From Rickettsiales bacterium (GTDB lineage: Bacteria; Pseudomonadota; Alphaproteobacteria; Rs-D84; CACZYB01), in assembly GCA_031255155.1 (NCBI GenBank), contig JAIRTB010000086.1:1-12193 (forward strand): a DNA stretch of 12,193 nucleotides, given 5' to 3'. Below the pieces are notes generated by a model. That model worked only from the letters and a program-made list of their open reading frames with translations, did no database searches and was not told the origin of the DNA. The translations under genes and the position numbers were made by a program. Of the stretch, positions 12,123 to 12,193 are shown one piece after another (within the stretch, counting starts at the first letter, position 1; every line of letters begins with the position of its first letter).

Positions 12123-12193
12123 ATGTCCGCCCGCCGTTCCGGCCGCTTGGGACGGCCCGGGCGGGAGCCACAGATAGAAGGTTGCGCAGTGCT
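12123..12193 (+). CDS. Possible start of a gene cut by the window end
   Basis: From ATG 12123 a frame stays open to the last base (MSARRSGRLGRPGREPQIEG and onward, 23 codons). The ATG lies about 7 nt after the predicted transcription start, with no Shine-Dalgarno sequence, so it would be nearly leaderless like trmD and rsh. I do not recognise the product. An alternative GTG at 12118 closes after 19 codons, and a structured RNA is also possible because a long hairpin lies at 12127-12164. Confidence 0.3.
   Translation, partial: MSARRSGRLGRPGREPQIEGCAV
12127..12164 (+). other. Long GC hairpin at the start of the final transcript
   Basis: CCGCCCG (12127-12133) pairs with CGGGCGG (12158-12164) and CCGTTCC (12134-12140) with GGGACGG (12149-12155, one G-U pair), with an 8-nt loop and a 2-nt bulge. 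It begins about 11 nt after the predicted transcription start. No T run follows, so it is not a terminator. It suggests either a structured RNA or strong folding at the start of a coding region. Confidence 0.5.

Overview
The window reads as the chromosome of a GC-rich, probably uncultured alphaproteobacterium. The supporting signs are: rpsP-rimM-trmD gene order; an S16 protein with a long Ala/Glu/Pro tail; a single bifunctional RelA/SpoT enzyme with an alphaproteobacterial-type GREKxPYSIW loop; and a membrane-anchored divergent polysaccharide deacetylase. The taxonomy is inferred from protein motifs only, with no search run. All genes look intact. There is no phage, IS element, CRISPR array, rRNA or recognisable tRNA.

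Layout. (1) 1-1382: leader with hairpins, then rpsP and rimM overlapping by 4 nt. (2) 1383-1566: a spacer with a perfect hairpin and three tandem 23-24-nt repeats, ending in a promoter whose -10 box lies 6 nt before the trmD ATG, so trmD appears to be transcribed on its own without a leader. (3) 1567-2569: trmD converges on, and overlaps by 26 nt, a standalone mannose-6-phosphate isomerase-type cupin on the minus strand. (4) 2570-2745: a compact divergent promoter region in which the cupin and pgk promoters share the same -35 bases. (5) pgk, then a 342-nt gap holding a possible small-RNA transcription unit and a strong terminator, then tuf with a near-consensus promoter and its own terminator. 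(6) 5508-9670: a plus-strand envelope cluster: a membrane-anchored coiled-coil M23 peptidase, a bactofilin, rpiB, an unrecognised secreted acidic protein and a YibQ-type deacetylase. (7) 9671-9833: a spacer with direct repeats that copy the end of the deacetylase gene. (8) rsh, whose ATG lies 7 nt after an excellent promoter, so again probably leaderless. (9) A final strong promoter and the first bases of an unidentified transcript or gene.

How it fits together. The first half is translation and central metabolism: ribosomal protein S16, 30S maturation, tRNA m1G37 methylation, EF-Tu and phosphoglycerate kinase. The second half is cell envelope and shape, with M23 peptidase plus bactofilin as a known partnership, followed by the stringent-response enzyme. 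The most notable signals are regulatory: leaderless promoters alternating with Shine-Dalgarno genes, a shared divergent -35 element, a probable ATT start codon for the M23 peptidase, and repeat clusters in the spacers. I found no gene set that amounts to a wholly new system. The best candidates for something undescribed are the secreted acidic protein inside the bactofilin cluster and the repeat and small-RNA spacers.
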